Shown here piece after piece: positions 6,057 to 6,580 of a DNA stretch of 6,580 bases (within the stretch, counting starts at the first letter, position 1; each line of letters begins with the position of its first letter). Both the position numbers and the translations under genes were made by a program. The notes below the pieces were generated by a model. The model made no database searches and was not told where the DNA came from. It worked only from the letters and a program-made list of their open reading frames with translations. The stretch covers positions 1 through 6,580 of the forward strand of contig JALTPW010001019.1 in the NCBI GenBank assembly GCA_026999335.1, in the 5' to 3' direction. Origin of the DNA: Chromatiales bacterium (GTDB lineage Bacteria > Pseudomonadota > Gammaproteobacteria > SZUA-152).

Positions 6057-6580
6057 GCGCGTAGCCCCTTGCCGGTGAGAGCCAGGAACAGGTCTTCAAG
6101 GGTGCGTGGGCGGATCTGCAGGCCGGCCAGGGAAATGTCATTGTCGAGCAGGGTGCGAATGGTGGCGTTGATGTCGCGGCTGAGGATTTCCACCGTCTCT
6201 TTTTCCTTGTGCAGGGTGACCGGCAGGGGGAGGTTGGTCGGGTCGCCGGGAATGTCTGCGCGTGGCAGCTGCAGTACCACCTCGTCGAAATGCTCGGCCA
6301 GCAGGGTCTTGGGTGAGCCGCGGGTGATGATTTTACCGTGATCCATGATGGCGATCTCGTCACACAGCTCGTAGGCCTCTTCCATGTAGTGAGTGGTGAG
6401 CAGGATGGTCTTTCCCTGCGCCCGGATGCGTTTCACCAGTGCCCACAGATTGTGCCGTGCCTGCGGGTCGAGGCCGGTGGTGGGTTCGTCGAGGAACACC
6501 ACCTGCGGATTGTTGACCAGGGCGATGGCCAGCAACAGGCGTTGGCGTTGTCCACCGGACAGCTTGCGGCTGTCACGATC
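6053..6580 (-). CDS. ABC-2 exporter ATP-binding subunit (partial, N-terminus missing)
   Basis: The frame is open to the window edge, so 175 C-terminal residues are seen and the Walker A region lies outside. Numbered from the edge, the signature KLSGGQRQRL is at 6-15, Walker B VVFLDEPTTGLDP at 27-39 with the catalytic Glu32, and the H-loop TTHYMEEA at 62-69 with switch His64. After the ATPase fold a roughly 80-residue C-terminal extension ends in RTLEDLFLALTGKGLRA, typical of ABC-2 export ATPases (the DUF4162-like tail). It powers the permease encoded directly downstream, with which it overlaps by 4 bases. Full-length relatives have about 300 residues, so roughly 130 residues should lie beyond the edge. 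An internal ATG at 6535 is not the start, since it would cut off the signature motif. Confidence 0.93.
   Translation of the reverse strand, partial: DRDSRKLSGGQRQRLLLAIALVNNPQVVFLDEPTTGLDPQARHNLWALVKRIRAQGKTILLTTHYMEEAYELCDEIAIMDHGKIITRGSPKTLLAEHFDEVVLQLPRADIPGDPTNLPLPVTLHKEKETVEILSRDINATIRTLLDNDISLAGLQIRPRTLEDLFLALTGKGLRA

Noticed and set aside
5605..6363. A 252-codon minus-strand frame across the ATPase and permease genes
   Set aside because: It is rich in arginine, proline and serine with no domain pattern and overlaps two clear genes in another frame, so it is a shadow of them.

Overview
The window looks like a chromosomal segment of a GC-rich gammaproteobacterium. The main clue is a complete YheS-type ABC-F protein whose start, linker and C-terminal tail resemble the enterobacterial protein. 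The PilZ proteins, ABC-2 exporter genes and dense coding fit a free-living Proteobacterium. The species cannot be named from the sequence. No insertion sequence, phage gene, CRISPR array, tRNA or rRNA is visible.

Layout. Positions 1-48 (+) hold the last 15 codons of a gene that runs in from the left. Positions 49-472 are a gene-poor leader with a few small inverted repeats. Positions 473-2404 (+) encode the YheS-like ABC-F ATPase. Everything to the right is on the minus strand and converges on it. Read in the direction of transcription (right to left), these are: the C-terminal part of an ABC exporter ATPase (6580-6053, running off the edge), an ABC-2 permease overlapping it by 4 bases (6056-5007), a soluble histidine kinase starting 11 bases later (4995-4033), a 234-base gap with phased repeats (4032-3799), two small PilZ proteins (3798-3502 and 3416-3078), and a two-helix membrane-anchored RNA-recognition-motif protein (2990-2499).

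How the genes may work together. The ATPase, permease and kinase are packed as one operon. The kinase has a coiled coil but no membrane segment or recognisable sensor domain, so it may take its signal from the transporter or another partner; no response regulator is visible, and it may lie beyond the right edge or elsewhere. The two PilZ proteins keep the RxxxR and (D/N)xSxxG cyclic-di-GMP motifs. The 234-base gap upstream of them carries three GGTAR-N7-YTANC dyads spaced 21-22 bp apart, with a fourth degenerate copy, next to a TATAGT -10-like hexamer that lacks a good -35. This resembles an activator-controlled promoter. The two most unusual things in the window are this repeat-bearing promoter region and the membrane-tethered RRM protein with a perfect 11-bp hairpin in its leader.
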